The notes: a model not told the origin generated them from the letters alone. DNA of 64,000 nucleotides from Candidatus Melainabacteria bacterium (GCA_016212515.1 JACRFZ010000029.1:1-64000), one strand, 5' to 3'. Positions 34,528 through 44,730 are shown, counted from the stretch's first letter. Numbers and translations: made by a program.

Positions 34528-35469
34528 CTATCTGAGCGGAAAGGGAGGCACCGGTCTCACCGCCGTTCTATCACGAAATTCGCGAATAACCTGGCGCACC
34601 TGCTCAATAGTCTTGCAGCCGGCCAGCTCGTCAAAGTAGAGAATGTTCTCGGTTACCTTCGCAACATCAAAGGCCATATACAGCAACATGAGCGGATTTA
34701 TCCAGAGCTCACTGCCGACGGTGCGCCTGGTACGATGATGATCCCCGAATTGCCCCTCGAGTGCGGAAATAATGGAGCTACAAATAACACTCTCATAGCC
34801 CCGCATCTCAAGGAAAACAAACTCGGAGGCTTCTCTGAACATTCTTACTTCCTCCATGTCATCGCTGAGCATGATGCCTCCCAGAAAAGCCTTAGCCTTG
34901 ATGAGCTGGGACACCGTCTCCAGGGCATACAAATGGCAGAGATCGGTTTCCGCACCAAAGCCCAGGCAAAGCAACTGTTTCTTCACATCAATCTGCATGG
35001 CAGCCGACAAGCTGATCATATCTTCCAGGGGCGTACCGATGCGCGACTCATCCCCACGCATCAAAGAATCCACACCGCCGTCCACCAGAACCATCATGTC
35101 AAACTGCAAGTGCTCACGCAGAATCTCATAGCTTTCAATCAGTTCTTTTACCGCCGTCGGGCGAATGCAATAGATTGGCTGATCTAGGCGCTTGCGGCTG
35201 AGCCACTGAGCCAAATAGCCCTCCGGAAAATAATATTCGTTACCGCGGGATCTGGCGGTAACTGCCACAACATTCCTACTGAGCTCTCTCCCGCTTATTT
35301 CACCATGACGGAAGGAAAACGAGAGATTAGCCAGATGCACGGAGATTCCCGCCTCTCTCAAGGCAAAGAAAAGCGGCAGCCCGGTGAATACATCGAAGCC
35401 GCCGCCAGCTCCCACAATGAGAACGTTCTTGCACTCTTTCAATTGCTTGAGAAAGGGCGGTTCCAGCAT
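34528..35469 (-). CDS. DUF1152-family protein
   Basis: A 313-residue protein with a Rossmann-like opening (NVLIVGAGGGFDVFTGLPL) and an acidic pocket motif DMMVLVDGGVDSLMRGDE near 130, matching DUF1152 by memory. The biochemical role of this family is not established; the glycine-rich loop suggests nucleotide binding. It is convergent with the helical-repeat gene. Confidence 0.8.
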   Translation of the reverse strand: MLEPPFLKQLKECKNVLIVGAGGGFDVFTGLPLFFALREAGISVHLANLSFSFRHGEISGRELSRNVVAVTARSRGNEYYFPEGYLAQWLSRKRLDQPIYCIRPTAVKELIESYEILREHLQFDMMVLVDGGVDSLMRGDESRIGTPLEDMISLSAAMQIDVKKQLLCLGFGAETDLCHLYALETVSQLIKAKAFLGGIMLSDDMEEVRMFREASEFVFLEMRGYESVICSSIISALEGQFGDHHRTRRTVGSELWINPLMLLYMAFDVAKVTENILYFDELAGCKTIEQVRQVIREFRDRTAVRPVPPFPLR

Positions 35470-35562
35470 TTAATCACCAGGGCAAGCAAAACTTCTATAC
35501 CCGACTGCCATTGCGGCGTATCGAAAACAGAGTGGGTGCCTGCAAAAACTTAATGGTTTGCG

Positions 35563-36576
35563 CTAATGCCAAAGCGTTATCTTGCCGTCATCCCAATAAT
35601 AAAGCTTATCGCTTACGGGTCTACTACCTTCGCGGATATTGCGCTCGATTAGCTGGCGGGCCCTGGCCACGGCAGAAGGATCGCCGCCATCGGCGGCAAT
35701 CAATACATCTTTGTTGCTGACACCAAATACAAGCCGCCCCTTAACACGTTTCTTGAGAGCAGACATCAATCTATCGTCCAGTATCAAACTGGACTCGAAG
35801 TCACCACCACAGGTCACCATAAAGACGCCGTTCTGTGCATAAACACTGATATCAGTCGGCAGATGCGAAAGCAAGTTCTGGAGGGGCACCTTCTTCATAT
35901 CGGCAGCACCAAGGCCAAACTGAGCCGCCTTTTCTGCAGTGAGCATAGCCAGACTGTTGGGCGAGTCTGAAGCATAAACACAAACAATTCCAGGAGCGAT
36001 AGGATGCCAGGCCAGCTTCAGAGATTCTGCCGCCGCCCCCTGAGCGGACGCACCCAGGGCTCTGGTCTGCTCAATCATTTCAGTGCTACGCACCAGAGGC
36101 ACAACGTCATTGATACCACTATTCTTGTTAAAGTCCGCACGGCCAATCTCCTTCGAACTAGATAGGAACATTCTCAGGCTTCTCTTGCGCCCGCCCGGAA
36201 TTTCCCGGCATACACCCCAGGCGTTATCGGTGAAGGTATTGGAAGTCGTACCGTCGGAGCGCTTCAGTGAAATATTATGATCCTTAATGGAAACTAGCTC
36301 CTGCGTTGGATCAAACTTAATTATGGCGTCGGCCAGAATCCGGTCAAAACGATCCCGGTTTAAGCCCGGTTGTTCAATTTCATCTGAAAAGAATTTATCC
36401 AGTGAGGAGTCGTCAACTGCCGAAGGGGCAAGAGACTTATCGCGATCAACCTTGATAACGAATAATGGCTCAGGTGGGGGTCCCTGGTTCTGAGCGGGAG
36501 AAAAACCGACACAGGCCGGCAACACCATGCACAATAGCGGCACGGCAAGAATAAACACTTGGCGACGGATCTTCAT
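35563..36576 (-). CDS. Lipoprotein of unknown function
   Basis: A 337-residue lipoprotein: signal peptide with lipobox VLPAC (Cys22), then a Pro-rich spacer and a soluble domain. The start at 36576 is set by GGGAGG eight bases upstream. The domain has RRSLRMFLSSSKEIGRADFNKN and late LIAADGGDPSAVARARQLI segments that I do not recognise. It is divergent from the SLH lipoprotein. Confidence 0.75.
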   Translation of the reverse strand: MKIRRQVFILAVPLLCMVLPACVGFSPAQNQGPPPEPLFVIKVDRDKSLAPSAVDDSSLDKFFSDEIEQPGLNRDRFDRILADAIIKFDPTQELVSIKDHNISLKRSDGTTSNTFTDNAWGVCREIPGGRKRSLRMFLSSSKEIGRADFNKNSGINDVVPLVRSTEMIEQTRALGASAQGAAAESLKLAWHPIAPGIVCVYASDSPNSLAMLTAEKAAQFGLGAADMKKVPLQNLLSHLPTDISVYAQNGVFMVTCGGDFESSLILDDRLMSALKKRVKGRLVFGVSNKDVLIAADGGDPSAVARARQLIERNIREGSRPVSDKLYYWDDGKITLWH

Positions 36577-36717
36577 AGGGCAAACCTCCCGCAAGTGAAA
36601 AAAGTGTAGCGCAAACTACAACTCAAGCGGAACCATCACTACAGGGTAACCCACAACCAGGAACGGTACGCCTCCTTATGCCCTTGCACGATTGCAACGT
36701 TATTTTCACAAACCAGC

Positions 36718-36723
36718 TAAAAT
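36718..36723 (+). promoter_or_regulatory. TAAAAT -10-like element of the SLH lipoprotein gene
   Basis: GCTAAAAT occurs about 85 bp upstream of the start at 36808. The same octamer GYTAAAAT precedes several other plus-strand genes here. No good -35 at 17 bp. Confidence 0.35.
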
Positions 36724-36807
36724 CTACAGGTCTATCGTTATGCCTGACAATTGAAACTCATAGATTGCCGGGTGGCAAATCTCGTCGGGTCTAGCTCCGG
36801 GGGGCTT

Positions 36808-37788
36808 ATGAAAAAGAATTCGGTCTTGAATGTTGTGGCACTGGCTTTCACAGTCACGCTTATAACTGCCGGCTGCGGCGAAAATACTCAAGCTCTGAAA
36901 GACCGCATATCAGACCTTGAAAGTGAAAACGCCGGTCTGAAAGCCCAGATTGCCATACTGAAGGACACCTTCGCCCAGGCCAAAACCGCCGAACTGAAAG
37001 CTGCCCTGCAGCCCATGAACGACGCCCTCGCCAATCGCAATAAAGACGGTTCTCTAAACACCGGCACTGCTTTGCCGAATGCAGGGCAAGGTGCCAATTC
37101 TCCGCAAGCGGCTCCGGGTGCAACAGGCAACGAGAACAAAGCCACCGTCACCTTCATCGACCTGGAAGAAACACCTACCGCCGACACCATCAAAGACCTG
37201 GCTCGCCTGGGGCTATTTGATGGTATGGGCAATAAGTTCGAGCCGAACAAACCTATCACAAGAGCCGAGTATATCGAATGGCTCTACAAAGCTTTCAATA
37301 TTCTCGAGCCGGAAGCCAAGCGCCTGCGTCTGGCACCGCAACTGGCACCAATCTTCAAAGATGTACCAGCCAGCGTTCCCCAATACAAATACATTCAAGC
37401 TCTGGCAAATGCGGGCTATTCCATAGGCTACGAAGACGGTACATTCCGCCCCGACAAGCCCCTCACCAGAGAAGAAATGCTGGGAATTAAGGTTGGTGTG
37501 GACGTGGGTAAGACCCTGCCGCCATGGCGCAGCCAGATGGACACCGTGTGGAAGTTCAGTGACGGTAAGGACGTGTCGGAGCGTTTCACCGGCTATCTCA
37601 ACCAGGACTTTTATGTGTCCGGCCCCAAAGGCTCCAACATTCACAGAGCCTTCGGCAGTATCGGTGCCTTCAAACCCAAGCAGCCGGTGCTGCGCTATGA
37701 AGCCGCTGCCACCCTATGGCAGATGGGGCAGTTCGGCGATACGCAAACTACTAATGCCGGTGTGCTCTTGAAGCAGAGCGGACGTTAA
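36808..37788 (+). CDS. SLH-domain envelope lipoprotein with coiled coil
   Basis: A 326-residue exported lipoprotein: lipobox LITAGC (Cys23), a coiled coil at about 28-75 (heptads in LKDRISDLESENAGLKAQIA), a Ser/Gln-rich linker, then SLH motifs. These are LGLFDGMGNKFEPNKPITRAEY near 155-180 and AGYSIGYEDGTFRPDKPLTREEM near 215-240. SLH domains bind peptidoglycan-linked polymer, so it probably tethers outer membrane to wall, as cyanobacterial SLH proteins do. The start follows GGGGGG. SLH lipoproteins with coiled coils are consistent with the proposed cyanobacterial relationship. Confidence 0.85.
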   Translation: MKKNSVLNVVALAFTVTLITAGCGENTQALKDRISDLESENAGLKAQIAILKDTFAQAKTAELKAALQPMNDALANRNKDGSLNTGTALPNAGQGANSPQAAPGATGNENKATVTFIDLEETPTADTIKDLARLGLFDGMGNKFEPNKPITRAEYIEWLYKAFNILEPEAKRLRLAPQLAPIFKDVPASVPQYKYIQALANAGYSIGYEDGTFRPDKPLTREEMLGIKVGVDVGKTLPPWRSQMDTVWKFSDGKDVSERFTGYLNQDFYVSGPKGSNIHRAFGSIGAFKPKQPVLRYEAAATLWQMGQFGDTQTTNAGVLLKQSGR

Positions 37789-37833
37789 AGCGATAGCCTT
37801 CCTGTCCGAAAAAAGGAATCACTCCGCAAGCGC

Positions 37834-38055
37834 CTACTCTTGCGGGCGCTTCCAGACTACCAGACGGGCGCAACCTTGCCAGTCATCTTTGGAGGAGATC
37901 GGCTCACGCTGCTGACTGGAGCTTATGATATGACGCACAGCCTCCAACCACTGAGCAATTTCACGATCGATATCAGCCAGACAAAACTCATCGAAGTCAG
38001 CTAAGGACGGCTCCATAACCGCTACAACGTGGTTGAAGTTAACTAAATTCTGCAT
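37834..38055 (-). CDS. Small orphan protein, 73 residues
   Basis: The frame starts at ATG 38055 with AGGAG nine bases upstream and gives an acidic, helical 73-residue product (LADFDEFCLADIDREIAQWLE). No family is recognised. It lies between the SLH gene and the large orphan. A hairpin CCGCAAG/CTTGCGG (37824-37845) overlaps its stop, with a T-run a few bases on in the minus direction, and may terminate it. Confidence 0.5.
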   Translation of the reverse strand: MQNLVNFNHVVAVMEPSLADFDEFCLADIDREIAQWLEAVRHIISSSQQREPISSKDDWQGCARLVVWKRPQE

Positions 38056-38315
38056 TGCCAAAACTCCTGGTAAAAGAAGACACACCGTCGTAATCAAGCA
38101 AGAGACCGCAAATGCGGCGCTCAAATTCGCACGCCCGTTATGTCGGGGAAACCTAATAAATTCTCACACTTCCATTATCAGCGACCGCTCAGACCGAGCA
38201 CCATCCGAAAGGCGCCCGATTTTCGAAGACGGCCTAATAAATATTGGCAGTTTGGTAATCAGTCATCTGCACGATGCCAAAATGCCAAGAAAAACCGGCA
38301 TCCAGGCACTCTTGC

Positions 38316-40988
38316 CTATTTGAGCGCCAATAACTCTTTTGCAATTTTTCCTGTTTTGCTACCCGGCTTAAGGCTTTCCAGGTAGTGCCTTGCAGCCGCA
38401 TTCTTAATGGGCTGCCGGGCCTTGAGCGCACAGCTCTGCAATAGCTCAAGCACGGCACCGAGATCTCGCGGTGTACCAATTTGGGAATCCTCTGGATTTC
38501 TAGCAAGGCTATACTCAAGAATTTGCCTGACGGCATCGTTATGCAAACTGCTTACTCTAGCCACTTCGCCTAATACGGCCGCCACTCGCTTAGGCATACT
38601 GATTTCCATATGCAAGAGCATCCCCAGTTTTTCTCCCAGGTGCTCCGTATTGAGCGTTCTTTCTTCGATGCTCCGAACCAGACAGTCAGTCACCAGGGAT
38701 TTCACCTCCGGGGCAGATAATAGACAGCCTGCGGCTAGCAACAGATGCGCCCGGCCCTGCAATGGTGCAAAACCAAGGGCCATGGGTACAAAGTAAAACC
38801 GCAATGACAAATCGGCCACTTCAAACCAGCGAACTACACTCTGGCACTCACTGATACCCCTTTCATGAAACTCTTCACAAAGAATCGGATAGTTATAGAA
38901 AGCCAGTTGTAGCATACTCTCATCGCGACTTTTGAATGCCGGCACACAAGCCATTTCTACAATTATTTTGTCAGCACTGTCTCTCAGTTCTCTGACGATC
39001 GAAGCACCACGTTCGTGGGGATCAGCACCAGCATGCTTCCGACTTACCATTACAAGTTGCTGTAGTATTTTCTTGAGCTTCTCAACATACTTACCGCCAT
39101 AGCCTTTACCGCTTAGCTCTTTCAACACATACTCATGGTCACACCAGGGCAACCGCATCAAAGCCAAATACGGTTCTCTTTCCATAAAGTCGAATTCAAC
39201 AGTCGATGCTTCCTTTGCCTGCTGTAAAAACTCTTCCGAACTGACATAGCCGCTATCCAGACTGGGCAACCCGGCACTGATGAAAACACCGCTGGCAGTT
39301 CTTTCCAAGATACCAATCAGTCGCTCCGTAAAGTGCCTTATCGTCCAGCAAAACGAGATTTTTTCTATAGCTCGCTCATCTAGAGTCCTAAAATACTCCT
39401 GCGGCTTTTCTCTGTGATCCTCTGCAATGCTACCGGCACCCAGAAAGTGCAACAAGAAATGCAAGAAGAAATAGAAGGCACCCTTAGTCCAAGACTCTGC
39501 CTGTTGTTTCTCAACCTTCTTCAGCCTGGTAATCAGCGGAGCTGCCATTTTAGCTAGAAGAGAACCATCCTCTAATCTACCTATGTTGCGCAGAGCCTCC
39601 ACCTTGCCTAGCGCCACCGCTTTCAGTATCACGTCTACGGAGGCAGGGTTAAAAGGTGCTTCAATTATGGTTAGAGCAGCTTCAATAAACTCCTCAGGGC
39701 TTTCAATCACGGGCAGCGGTGTACCCATATGAAAAGTCTCACAAGCGCCATCCGCCATAGAATAGACTTCGCAGACTTCCATCTCAGGTTCTGCGGTATT
39801 GCCAAGAATGCTTCTAAACTCATCCACTAGTGGCGGCGCAATCGCAGCCATTTGCTGCTCTATAAGTCCGGTAATTTCTTCATCCACAACATCCTGGTGA
39901 GCCTTCAGAAGTTTCAAAAGGCGAGCCTGCACTTCGGCATTCTCCTGAGCGAGAGCCTGCAAAGCGATTTTCAAGCCCGGCTTACGAAAGGCTTTATCTC
40001 TTTTGCAGACCTTCTCAACTAGCGACAAAGCACCAAGCAGGGTACTTTTGGTTTGAGAAGCGAAACAGGGCGGCAGATAGCGCTCTACCATCTTGCTTTC
40101 GATAGGCTTGGCCTTGTCGATGATCAGCCAGGCCGAAAGGGCGAAAGAAACCGTGGGTGGAATATTGTTTGCCAAAAGCCGTCCGTAGTCTTCCACGAGC
40201 AGTGAGCGCTCGCTCTCGGTGGGTTTCAAAACTTCGTGAAAGCGGGAGAACCAGCCCGCTCTAAATTGAATAAACCCTCTATTCAAGGCTTCCAGACTGG
40301 CTTTCAGTAGTCTTTCCCGGGAAAGACTACCGTCTTCCTGCAGGGAAAATAGAACATCGCTCCACAGATGCCCCGGTCTCGAAAACTTATCCATAGCCGC
40401 CAGACTTATTTCGCCGCTGCCCTCCACTTCGAATAAAAGCCAAATGTCTTCCTTCAATATGCTAGGGTCGCAACGAAGCTCAGCAATGAGCGCATCTCGC
40501 TTCTCGTGGTATCCCTTGTATGCAATCAAACCGATTCCATATTGCTCTATTTTGGGTCTGGGACAAAGACCCAGGCTGACCAGAGTTCTCACGCCTCGAT
40601 AAGCTCTTGGATTATCAATTAAGAGACTTTCCACACAGGCGTTCAGACAGTCAGGGACAAGCAGTCTGGCAGTGGTCTCAGTCAGACAAGAAAATTCACC
40701 GGCATGCCACTTAATACTTTTGAACTCTCCGGCAGAGGCGGTGAGAACCACAGCCTCGAAGGCATTGCCAGAGACATGAGGGGGATAATCAGCCTTAAAT
40801 CTATAGGTATCGCCGTCTTGCTCAAAAGCCCCTCCATCTGCCTTCTTGTGCCAGGCCCTGGCTAAAGAAGAAAGCTTGGACCGCTGAGCCCGAGCCTCCT
40901 TTGTGGTCAGGAACTCTCTCAGTTCCTCAACCGGGCCATTGAGAATAAGATGTTCAAGGGTTGCTTCCAGCTCTTTAACTTCCGCCAC
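38316..40988 (-). CDS. Large helical orphan protein (DUF6493-like), partner of the SWIM protein
   Basis: An 890-residue protein with a GTG start after AAGAAAGAGAG. It is Leu/Ala/Glu-rich and helical throughout. The centre contains a repeat-like series (LLGALSLVEKVCKRD, LKIALQALAQENAEVQARLL) and the end has LEYSLARNPEDS. It resembles by eye the DUF6493 group found beside SWIM zinc-finger genes; this is a tentative family call. It lies 34 bp downstream of the SWIM gene on the same strand and is probably cotranscribed. Codon use is like the neighbours. Confidence 0.72.
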   Translation of the reverse strand: MAEVKELEATLEHLILNGPVEELREFLTTKEARAQRSKLSSLARAWHKKADGGAFEQDGDTYRFKADYPPHVSGNAFEAVVLTASAGEFKSIKWHAGEFSCLTETTARLLVPDCLNACVESLLIDNPRAYRGVRTLVSLGLCPRPKIEQYGIGLIAYKGYHEKRDALIAELRCDPSILKEDIWLLFEVEGSGEISLAAMDKFSRPGHLWSDVLFSLQEDGSLSRERLLKASLEALNRGFIQFRAGWFSRFHEVLKPTESERSLLVEDYGRLLANNIPPTVSFALSAWLIIDKAKPIESKMVERYLPPCFASQTKSTLLGALSLVEKVCKRDKAFRKPGLKIALQALAQENAEVQARLLKLLKAHQDVVDEEITGLIEQQMAAIAPPLVDEFRSILGNTAEPEMEVCEVYSMADGACETFHMGTPLPVIESPEEFIEAALTIIEAPFNPASVDVILKAVALGKVEALRNIGRLEDGSLLAKMAAPLITRLKKVEKQQAESWTKGAFYFFLHFLLHFLGAGSIAEDHREKPQEYFRTLDERAIEKISFCWTIRHFTERLIGILERTASGVFISAGLPSLDSGYVSSEEFLQQAKEASTVEFDFMEREPYLALMRLPWCDHEYVLKELSGKGYGGKYVEKLKKILQQLVMVSRKHAGADPHERGASIVRELRDSADKIIVEMACVPAFKSRDESMLQLAFYNYPILCEEFHERGISECQSVVRWFEVADLSLRFYFVPMALGFAPLQGRAHLLLAAGCLLSAPEVKSLVTDCLVRSIEERTLNTEHLGEKLGMLLHMEISMPKRVAAVLGEVARVSSLHNDAVRQILEYSLARNPEDSQIGTPRDLGAVLELLQSCALKARQPIKNAAARHYLESLKPGSKTGKIAKELLALK

Positions 40989-41022
40989 TTTTGTCTCTCT
41001 TTCTTAATCAGCTCGCCGCGCC

Positions 41023-42507
41023 TTATAACTTTTCCTCACCAACTTCGTCACTCTCGCCTTCATCGGCATCGCCTTCATCAACAGCCAGCTTCAGCCTGGC
41101 TGCCAGTATATGCTTGCAAACACCACGAGCCCCCTGATACTTACTGAACCACTGACAGGTGCAGCGTGAAGAACTATCCAGTGGAGATAATGTCACCACA
41201 TGCATGACATCACTGCCTTTCACTTCTAGCCTCAGTTGCTCTTTCTCGCTGACGTTCTCGGCATCCATACCGCCATCGAGCAACCTGACGCCTCCCTCAG
41301 CCAGAAGCTTCTGTGCCGCCTTCAAGCGAGGATGCATGTTTTCCACAAGGCTCATGTCAAAGGGCAACTCGCGGTGGAAGTAAGAAGCGAAATCAAGATC
41401 GTAGCCGACCAGACCGCGACTGCCAAGAACTGCCAGGGCGGTCTTAAGCTCATCGGCACTGGTCTCAGTGGCGCAGGAGAGATCATGCAAACTCAGGTTC
41501 TGCTGCCACTTAAGAGCCGCCCGCAGCCCAGCCAACTTTTCTTCCTGCACTTCCGTCAGGTCAGCCAGTACCTGCCCCTCCCCGGAAAAGCCACGGAAAG
41601 GTTGAGCAGTCATAGAGAGCGAGAACACCAGCCCCTGGTCTAAGTAAAGCTTCCACTCGCTGGCCTGCCCATCCGGACTGGCATAAACAGACATGGCTGC
41701 TTTCTGAGAGTTGGCAATCAGAGGCACAAGCTCTCTCAGTAGCTGCAAACGCTTAAGACCGCCCACCTGCACCGGAGCTGAACTGCCGCCACCGGCAGCC
41801 ACCTGGCTCAATCGCAGCCCCCTACCGGAGGGCACCACGTAGAAAAGCGACTGGTTATGAGCATTTTGCGGTAGCCCCCTGAGAAAACTGAGGGCTTCAC
41901 TCTTCCCAACCGTAAGTTTCTTTTCCATGCGAGCCTGATAGGCCTGCACCTCAACAAAACCTTTCAGCCAGCGCAGCGGCAGCCGCACCTTCTTTTCGAT
42001 AACGGGCGAGCCGCCTTTAGCGAGGGCGAACTCGTCCTTCCCAACAGAGACGTCCAGCGCATCGGTGCTCATAGTGGAAGCAAGAGCAGCTTTCAAAGCG
42101 GCGTTGAAGTCAACATTGGTTGTGCCCTTTTCTACAATATCACCGTCAAATGCCCCCGGTAAAAGGTCCACACGGGCATAGGCACTGGCACAGGCGCTGA
42201 AGCCTTCAAAGCGCAGGGCACCAGCACCGCTGGTGATAACAGGGTCACGTTCAGCCAAAATGCGTTTCAGCATATTGGGCGGCGTGTAAAAACGCGCACC
42301 GACAACTTGAGAGAGCGTCAAAAGCGCTCGCGCCACACTACGCGCCTCTTTCACCCGCCCCTCAAAAAAGTAGGGATGGCGGGCTTCCCTGATGGATGTT
42401 GCCAACTTCAGATGTGATCGACCTGAGGGACCCGTGTTCACCAGGTTGGAATCAAACCCGTAAGAAATGGTCTGATTGATAGCAAGCGCGCTCTTGCTTT
42501 CGCTCAT
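41023..42507 (-). CDS. SWIM zinc-finger protein
   Basis: A 494-residue protein. The C-terminal SWIM motif is CTC near 456-458 followed by CKH about 14 residues later (CxCx(n)CxH), a small zinc domain that binds DNA or protein. It ends with a very acidic tail (DEGDADEGESDEVGEE). The N-terminal 400 residues are unassigned mixed alpha/beta. The pairing with the large orphan downstream matches a two-gene SWIM/helical-protein arrangement found in other bacteria. Confidence 0.82.
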   Translation of the reverse strand: MSESKSALAINQTISYGFDSNLVNTGPSGRSHLKLATSIREARHPYFFEGRVKEARSVARALLTLSQVVGARFYTPPNMLKRILAERDPVITSGAGALRFEGFSACASAYARVDLLPGAFDGDIVEKGTTNVDFNAALKAALASTMSTDALDVSVGKDEFALAKGGSPVIEKKVRLPLRWLKGFVEVQAYQARMEKKLTVGKSEALSFLRGLPQNAHNQSLFYVVPSGRGLRLSQVAAGGGSSAPVQVGGLKRLQLLRELVPLIANSQKAAMSVYASPDGQASEWKLYLDQGLVFSLSMTAQPFRGFSGEGQVLADLTEVQEEKLAGLRAALKWQQNLSLHDLSCATETSADELKTALAVLGSRGLVGYDLDFASYFHRELPFDMSLVENMHPRLKAAQKLLAEGGVRLLDGGMDAENVSEKEQLRLEVKGSDVMHVVTLSPLDSSSRCTCQWFSKYQGARGVCKHILAARLKLAVDEGDADEGESDEVGEEKL

Positions 42508-42583
42508 AGTAAATGTCGTCCCGGAGCAATGGTAACTCCTTCAATTTACCCCGCTGGAGGAGAACCAACATTAAGGAAGCCCA

Positions 42584-42820
42584 TTACTTCCGGACCGGCT
42601 TCCAGGTGACGGCACAGACACCGCTGGAACAAGTTGTGGAGGACTCTTCAGCCGTTTCAGTTTCACCGGTTGGAACTCTTCCGGCACAGATAATCCGCCT
42701 AACCTCCTGCAGAAATTTCTGTTCACCGTCTAGATCTCCGGTTCGGGTTCTGCCGCAAAATTCATCCACAGCCGGGGCTGAGGCCATGCCTGTGGCACAG
42801 CCGAAATCTAAGTTGTACAT
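42584..42820 (-). CDS. Possible small Cys-containing peptide, 78 residues
   Basis: The frame starting at ATG 42820 (GAGGG nine bases upstream) encodes a short Cys-bearing protein (GCATG, EFCGRT, IICAGR, CSSGVC). A plus-strand frame of similar size covers the same DNA. I favour the minus strand for its ribosome site, but neither is certain. Confidence 0.4.
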   Translation of the reverse strand: MYNLDFGCATGMASAPAVDEFCGRTRTGDLDGEQKFLQEVRRIICAGRVPTGETETAEESSTTCSSGVCAVTWKPVRK

Positions 42821-43164
42821 TTTCGAAACCCTCAAAGTGCGAGCAAGCAGAGCGTTTTGAAGAATGAGCCGGTCTTCCTGATCGCAGACTTGAACGTCGG
42901 CGCTTTCTTCCTGCAGACTCTCTTAACACTCTCATTCTCCTATTTCTCCCACTGCCAAACCATCAGCGCTTCACCCGATTTCTGCCTCCGACAGACCGAT
43001 CTGAAAGGAACTTTTTATCGGTCAACGGGCCGATAAGCAAAGGCTTAACCTATTGAGCAAACAGCCAAACTGTTAAAATGCGGGCATATTGCACTGGCAT
43101 CCTGACAGACCAGCACCCGGCATCCCCGACAACCAGGACCTATAGAAAGAGAATTCAACTGGCT
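42821..43164. other. Noncoding stretch before the RDD gene
   Basis: About 340 bases without a convincing gene. It contains an inverted repeat TTATCGG/CCGATAA (43015-43021 and 43030-43036, 8-base loop). A TAAAAT element lies at 43074-43079 with a TATTGA hexamer 17 bases upstream, a plausible promoter for the RDD gene. Nothing else was seen. Confidence 0.5.
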
Positions 43165-44730
43165 ATGGACCGTGAAAAGCTCGCCGACTTGCAAGCAAAT
43201 AAGTTCAAATTGACTGTTACTTGCTCAAATTGCAGCACAGTGTTTGAAACCAAAGAAATTACTTGCCCTAAATGCAAGAACACAATCAACACCGAAACAC
43301 TTTCGACGTTTCAGGGGCCCGCTAAAGATACGGGCTCCGCTTTGCATTCTCAGCAAAGGACCATGGCAATGCCGCCTTCGAATGAGAATGAAGATAAAGA
43401 AGCAAATGCGAATGTGAACGCGAAACCCTATTCATCCTCGTATGCCAGCCCGCCTGCGATGCAAACAGCAAGCCAAAGGACTGATTCGCACGCCACAGCC
43501 CTTGCCATAAATCAACCAGCCGGCTTCAAACAGCGTTTCTTTGCTGCCGTCATCGACGAATTCATCCTCGGCATCATGGTCTTCGTCGTGTCCCTTTGCG
43601 GACTGATACCGGTGGGACAGTACTTCTTGAACGGCGGCGGGGGCTTGATAAACCCAGGTCAGATATCATTCCCATACATGCTGCACCTGGGCGGTGCATT
43701 TGCAGTCGTCATTCTGGCAAACACTATTCCTTATCTTTACATAGCACTCTTTGAAGCGAGCAAGCTGGCAGCCACACCAGGCAAATGGGCCATGGGATTG
43801 AAAGTGGTATCAGACAGCAACAGCAATGTAAGCCTGCGCGATGGTATATCAAAGACGCTGACCCAAACACTTCTGTATCTTCCAATATTCACTCTCATCG
43901 GACTTACCATCCTGACGACAATTTCCTTTTGTTTCAGCAAGAACGCCGCCAGCCCCGACAAAGATAAACTTGATTATCTATCTTGCATACTCTCTCTCAT
44001 CGCAGCACTAGTAACCACAGCCGTACTCAGTTTTCCCTGCTTTCGAAAGGGCACCCAGAGCTTAACCGACTTGATATGCAAGCGCTTTGTGGTGGAGCGC
44101 GAGACCTACAGCAAGGTATCCGTACCGCCACTTCAGAATGCCGATGCGGCCATCTACACACTGCATCACGTGACAGCTTGGGTCTTCTGGGTGCCGCTTA
44201 CGCTACTGGTAATGGCTATTGAATTAGCCATCTTGTGGCAAGCTTCAAACTTCATTGGAGACCTCATAAGCGCCCTAGTCGTTATGGTGCTCTGCTGGAT
44301 AGGCAGCCTCTGGTTACTCTGGAAGTTTCGCCGCCAGGCTGGTGACCTATTGGCTAAAGCAATAACGGGTCTGATCTGCCTGACACTTACCGTCGGCATG
44401 ATCGTCATGGCGCCCGAATATATAACAAGAATTTCCAATACCCCCAGAGTTCTGCAACTGATGGACCAGGCAATTGCCGCCAATGACAGGGGCGACCAAA
44501 AGAACTATGAAAAGTTGCGACAGCAGGCCCGGAGCATTCCTTCCTATGCAATTTCTTTCTACATCATGCGCCACAGCCTTTTCGAAAAACCACTGGGGAT
44601 GACGCCGGAAGCTTACATGGCGCCAAGAATGTGGGGAATCACCAGTAAACCCGGCATCCCCGCCAAAGAAAAGCCTGGGGCAAAAGAAAATACTGAATCC
44701 AGGGAAAAGAGTCTGCCAAAAGAGGACTGA
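43165..44730 (+). CDS. RDD-family membrane protein with N-terminal zinc ribbon
   Basis: About 521 residues. A zinc ribbon, C20-SN-C23 and C34-PK-C37, is followed by a disordered Ser/Asn/Pro-rich linker to about 110. An RDD-type helical domain (FKQRFFAAVIDEFILGIM, with ATPGKWAMGLKVV near 215) follows, then further membrane helices. RDD proteins are poorly characterised and are thought to act in transport. The start at 43165 is favoured over 43078 because the TAAAAT promoter element ends at 43079. Confidence 0.78.
   Translation: MDREKLADLQANKFKLTVTCSNCSTVFETKEITCPKCKNTINTETLSTFQGPAKDTGSALHSQQRTMAMPPSNENEDKEANANVNAKPYSSSYASPPAMQTASQRTDSHATALAINQPAGFKQRFFAAVIDEFILGIMVFVVSLCGLIPVGQYFLNGGGGLINPGQISFPYMLHLGGAFAVVILANTIPYLYIALFEASKLAATPGKWAMGLKVVSDSNSNVSLRDGISKTLTQTLLYLPIFTLIGLTILTTISFCFSKNAASPDKDKLDYLSCILSLIAALVTTAVLSFPCFRKGTQSLTDLICKRFVVERETYSKVSVPPLQNADAAIYTLHHVTAWVFWVPLTLLVMAIELAILWQASNFIGDLISALVVMVLCWIGSLWLLWKFRRQAGDLLAKAITGLICLTLTVGMIVMAPEYITRISNTPRVLQLMDQAIAANDRGDQKNYEKLRQQARSIPSYAISFYIMRHSLFEKPLGMTPEAYMAPRMWGITSKPGIPAKEKPGAKENTESREKSLPKED

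Noticed and set aside
37824-37845. CCGCAAG/CTTGCGG hairpin as a strong terminator
   Set aside because: The T-run is about 10 bases away; only a weak possibility, so it is mentioned under the neighbouring small gene.
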